Assembly: GCF_007858435.1 (NCBI RefSeq)
Contig: NZ_VIGW01000019.1
Coordinates: 1 to 40,549, forward strand
Direction of reading: 5' to 3'
Origin: Tsukamurella asaccharolytica
Lineage (GTDB): Bacteria; Actinomycetota; Actinomycetes; Mycobacteriales; Mycobacteriaceae
DNA length: 40,549 nt
The notes beneath the pieces were generated by a model, which did no database searches, was not told where the DNA came from, and saw nothing but the letters and a program-made list of their open reading frames with translations. Within the stretch, counting starts at the first letter, position 1, and the number at the start of each line of letters is the position of its first letter. This document shows, piece after piece, positions 38,071-40,549 of this stretch. Position numbers and translations under genes: made by a program.

Positions 38071-39702
38071 GTGACCCCGAACCCTGACACCCCGACACTG
38101 CGGAAGGCGCGAGGGGCCTTCTATACCCCTTCGGGCGTGACGAGGCACCTGGCTGACTGGGCTATTCAGAGTGTCACAGACTCGGTTCTCGAGCCGTCTG
38201 CAGGGGAGGCTGCGTTCCTCGTCGCTGCGGTTGAGCGTCTCCACGCCCTTGGCGCAGCTGAGCCTGTTGTTCATGGGGTCGAGCTTCATCAGGCGTCGGC
38301 TAAGGCAGCGCGCGAGGTCGTGGCTGAGGCTGGTGGCACCGCCAGGATCCGCGTCAGCGACTTCTTCCTGACCCAACCCTCCGGCACGTACGCGGCGGTG
38401 ATCGGCAACCCGCCCTTCATCCGCTATCAAGACTTCGCCGGCGAGGCACGCGATCGCGCACGATTCGCGGCGCAGGCGCAGGGTGTCGCGCTCACAGGGC
38501 TTGCTTCGTCCTGGGCTGCTTTCGTCGTACACGCAGCGGCGCACCTTCGGCCTGGAGGTCGGTTAGGTATGGTGCTCCCGGCCGAGCTCCTCTCCACAAA
38601 CTATGCCGCACCGGTTCGGCAATTCCTCTTGGAGCGCTTTAGCTCGGTCGAACTAGTGACATTCGAGACGCAGATTTTCCCTGATGCTGAGGCCGACACT
38701 GTGCTTGTGAAGGCATCTGGATGGTTGGGTGAACCGGCGGGGGTAGCGACGCTCCGGCAGACCCGTGATGCAACGACTCTCGATTCCCTGCACATGGGAA
38801 CAACCTGGTCAACGACCGATCCGACAGCGCGGTGGAGGCCGCTGCTCGTACAGGATGAGACTGTATCGGCCATCAGCAAGGTCATCCCGACGGGCATTTT
38901 CGCCCCGCTCGAGGACCTTGGCGATACGACGCTTGGTATGGTGACGGGAGCAAACAAGTTCTTCACCCTCTCGCCGGAGCGAGTACGCGAACTCGGCATA
39001 CCGCGGCGTGACCTGCTTCGGGTTTCTCCGCCGGGATCGTCTCACCTTAGAGGTCTCGCCCTTACAGATTCAGCGATGACGCAGCTCGGTAAGGAGGGCA
39101 AGGCGACGTGGCTTCTGTACCCGAGCAGGCGCCCCGCACCTGAGACGCTCGCATACATCGACAGCGGCCACACGACCGGCGTCGATACGGCGTACAAGTG
39201 CAAAGTGCGAGATCCATGGTGGCGAGTGCCAGTGCTCCGTGCTGCGGACCTACTGCTCACGTACATGAACGCGGACGCGCCGCGCCTTGTAACAAACCAG
39301 GCGAACGTCCGGCACCTAAACAGTGTGCATGGCGTACACCTCAAGCCGGCGATCCGTGACCTTGCACGGGATGTGCTCCCGGTCGCCAGCCTCAATTCTC
39401 TGACCCTGCTTAGCGGTGAGCTCGTCGGACGGAGCTACGGCGGGGGTGTCCTGAAGCTCGAACCACGAGAGGCTGATCGGTGGTGGATGCCGAGTGCAGC
39501 AACGATGGTGAGTCATCGTGAATCCCTCATCAAGGTGAAGCCCAGAGTTCGGCGGCTCCTCCGGGCCAAGGATCTGCTGGCTGCCGCAGCTGTGGTCGAC
39601 GAGATTGTGCTGGGTGACCTGAGTGACGCGCAGCTCCGTGCCGTGCGCGAGGATCACGCTGCTTTCCTGCAGCGGCGAGTGACGAGGGGCAAGAGTGGCT
39701 GA
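38071..39702 (+). CDS. N6-adenine DNA methyltransferase of a type II R-M system (M.TaqI-like)
   Basis: 543 residues from GTG at 38071, with GGAGAT ahead (GGAGATGGATAGTG). Motifs run in gamma order: X (RGAFYTPSGVTRHLADWAI), I (VLEPSAGEAAFL, 39-50), an acidic HGVELHQ for the second strand, and IV NPPFIRY at 113-119. A target-recognition half follows (from ~residue 270: GIFAPLEDLGDTTLGMVTGANKFFTLS ... YPSRRPAP ... LKPRVRRLLRAKDLLAAAAVV). It methylates adenine in a specific site to protect DNA from the nuclease encoded next. The nuclease start overlaps its stop by eight bases. Confidence 0.9.
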   Translation: MTPNPDTPTLRKARGAFYTPSGVTRHLADWAIQSVTDSVLEPSAGEAAFLVAAVERLHALGAAEPVVHGVELHQASAKAAREVVAEAGGTARIRVSDFFLTQPSGTYAAVIGNPPFIRYQDFAGEARDRARFAAQAQGVALTGLASSWAAFVVHAAAHLRPGGRLGMVLPAELLSTNYAAPVRQFLLERFSSVELVTFETQIFPDAEADTVLVKASGWLGEPAGVATLRQTRDATTLDSLHMGTTWSTTDPTARWRPLLVQDETVSAISKVIPTGIFAPLEDLGDTTLGMVTGANKFFTLSPERVRELGIPRRDLLRVSPPGSSHLRGLALTDSAMTQLGKEGKATWLLYPSRRPAPETLAYIDSGHTTGVDTAYKCKVRDPWWRVPVLRAADLLLTYMNADAPRLVTNQANVRHLNSVHGVHLKPAIRDLARDVLPVASLNSLTLLSGELVGRSYGGGVLKLEPREADRWWMPSAATMVSHRESLIKVKPRVRRLLRAKDLLAAAAVVDEIVLGDLSDAQLRAVREDHAAFLQRRVTRGKSG

Positions 39703-40462
39703 GCCGAGCATGAAACAGAAGGCATGGCCACTGTTCGATCGCATCGTCGCAGACGCGGCAGCGACTCCACTGTTCACGAATGGGCCTTGGGACGGTGACG
39801 AATACGTTCCAGACATTGAGACGCTTCAGGCGCTGCTTGGTGTCCCGCTGTATCTGAACGCGAATAGCCAGAGCGGTGTGCCCGCACTCGCCCTCGATGT
39901 TTGGGTGGCGTATGAGCTTCGTCGTGCCGGATTTGCTACCGATGCGGTTTGGCCGCGTGCGGAGCACCCGCGGGTCGTGCCGGCTCCGATCGCCAACTTC
40001 CTTGTCGGCGCCACTACTAAGGATCTCCGAACCAAGATCGGGAGCCAATTGGCACGTCAGACGCCACTGCCAGGTGTTGTTGCGACCGACGCGAAAGTGC
40101 TTGGGAGACACTACATCAAGCAAGTTGATGTAGTCATGAGTGCATGGGAGACGGGGCCCGAAATCCTGATCTCCACGAAACGCATGGACTCCTCATTTGG
40201 CAAGAACGCTGCCAATCGAATTGAGGAGGCGTACGGCGACGCGAAGAATCTGCGCTCGCGCCATCCACTCGCGGCACATGGGTTCGTCTACGGGCTACGG
40301 TCCACGATCCTCGACTCAGAGCCGGACAAGGCGCGTTGGCTTATCGACCTTCTCGGAAAGCTTGCGCAAGAAGACGACGCGTATGACGCTGTCTGTCTTC
40401 TGATGCTCGACTATGACGGGGCTGGCTATGACAGCTTGAAGAGGCCCCGGCTCGACGGCTAG
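39695..40462 (+). CDS. Restriction endonuclease partner of the adenine methyltransferase
   Basis: 255 residues from GTG at 39695, overlapping the methyltransferase end. The region HYIKQVDVVMSAWETGPEILISTKRMDSSFGKNAANRIEEAYGDAKNLRSRHPLAAHGFVYGLRS has Asp145 and Ser160-Thr-Lys162, an acidic-x(14)-S-x-K variant of the PD-(D/E)xK core with Ser in place of the usual Glu, followed by an Arg/Glu helix. The N-terminal ~130 residues (PWDGDEYVPDIETLQALLGVPLYLNANS ... LDVWVAYELRRAGF) would serve recognition. The assignment leans on coupling to the methyltransferase as well as on the motif. Confidence 0.75.
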   Translation: MAEPSMKQKAWPLFDRIVADAAATPLFTNGPWDGDEYVPDIETLQALLGVPLYLNANSQSGVPALALDVWVAYELRRAGFATDAVWPRAEHPRVVPAPIANFLVGATTKDLRTKIGSQLARQTPLPGVVATDAKVLGRHYIKQVDVVMSAWETGPEILISTKRMDSSFGKNAANRIEEAYGDAKNLRSRHPLAAHGFVYGLRSTILDSEPDKARWLIDLLGKLAQEDDAYDAVCLLMLDYDGAGYDSLKRPRLDG

Positions 40463-40549
40463 ACCTGGCCCCGTTTGCGACTCGCCGGTGGTGTTGCGAC
40501 GGTTTGATCTGGCCCCACCTGATGGTTGCTCGTGAACATCGTTTCCGAG
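40463..40549. mobile_element. Possible end of an IS21-like insertion sequence
   Basis: CCTGGCCCCGTTTGCGACTC and, 44 bases on, GTTTGATCTGGCCCCACCTG share CTGGCCCC and GTTTG in different order (CTGGCCCC at 40465-40472 and 40509-40516). Multiple terminal repeats of this sort, with such G/C-rich cores, are common at IS21-family ends in actinobacteria. No transposase is inside the window, so this is weak. Confidence 0.35.

Larger units (their letters stand above)
10328..40549. mobile_element. Integrated conjugative or mobilizable element with defence cargo (right end outside window)
   Basis: The region begins at the 3' end of tRNA-Leu with an integrase gene. It carries a second integrase, excisionase, ImmA/XRE regulators, a replication-relaxation protein and a VirD4/TraG-like coupling ATPase, and continues with cargo of mixed GC content to the window edge. 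No obvious second copy of the tRNA-Leu 3' end is seen to the right, so the other boundary lies beyond 40549, or the cargo from some point on is a separate insertion. No full set of mating-pair genes (VirB4, VirB6) is visible, so it may be mobilizable rather than self-transmissible. Confidence 0.8.

Overview
The window comes from a high-GC actinobacterium. The left 10.2 kb is ordinary chromosome. It holds a prolipoprotein diacylglyceryl transferase, pyruvate kinase, TesB-type thioesterase and a PdtaR-like ANTAR response regulator in the same relative order as lgt-pykA-tesB1-pdtaR of Mycobacterium. I therefore infer Mycobacteriales (a Tsukamurella/Gordonia/Rhodococcus-type genome); the species cannot be fixed by eye.

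From the tRNA-Leu(CAA) gene (10251-10327) rightwards the DNA is an integrated mobile element that runs off the right edge. Its left end has two unrelated integrases. A large serine recombinase has its last ~14 codons and stop inside the host tRNA-Leu gene. Next to it is a tyrosine integrase whose attachment region (12089-12351) still looks intact: a tRNA 3' half flanked on both sides by pairs of TTGACAGC sites. The simplest reading is that this copy entered through the serine recombinase at tRNA-Leu, while the tyrosine system and its own attP travel as an unused second integration module. The element core (13.4-21.8 kb, all minus strand) holds an excisionase, an ImmA/XRE regulator pair, a ribbon-helix-helix protein, an MT-A70 adenine methyltransferase, a replication-relaxation protein, a conjugative coupling ATPase and several small genes. 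Palindromes of the form GAGCG-N4-CGCTC sit upstream of the XRE gene and of the transfer operon.

The right half (22-40.5 kb) is cargo, mostly defence-like, in blocks of differing base composition. It contains an unknown helical/beta protein (21942), an HD dNTP-hydrolase with a small winged-helix partner, and a DUF2188 + PD-(D/E)xK pair. Then comes a plus-strand block of a GNAT acetyltransferase, a two-TM beta-domain protein and two tandem paralogous XRE regulators, with repeated C-box-like operators (GACT/GATT-N3-AGTC). An AT-rich minus-strand membrane/coiled-coil cassette (29.5-31.9 kb) follows, then a nucleotidyltransferase-like gene, an Mrr-like nuclease and a RelA/SpoT-like gene. Last are a secreted trypsin-like protease two bases ahead of an EVE-HNH nuclease, and a type II restriction-modification pair. 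The last ~85 bases carry repeated CTGGCCCC motifs that may be the end of an IS21-like element.

The best candidates for something undescribed are (i) the C-box-regulated GNAT / membrane beta-domain cassette, (ii) the membrane/coiled-coil cassette, and (iii) the NTase-like / Mrr-like / RelA-like cluster. Functions given for these are inference.
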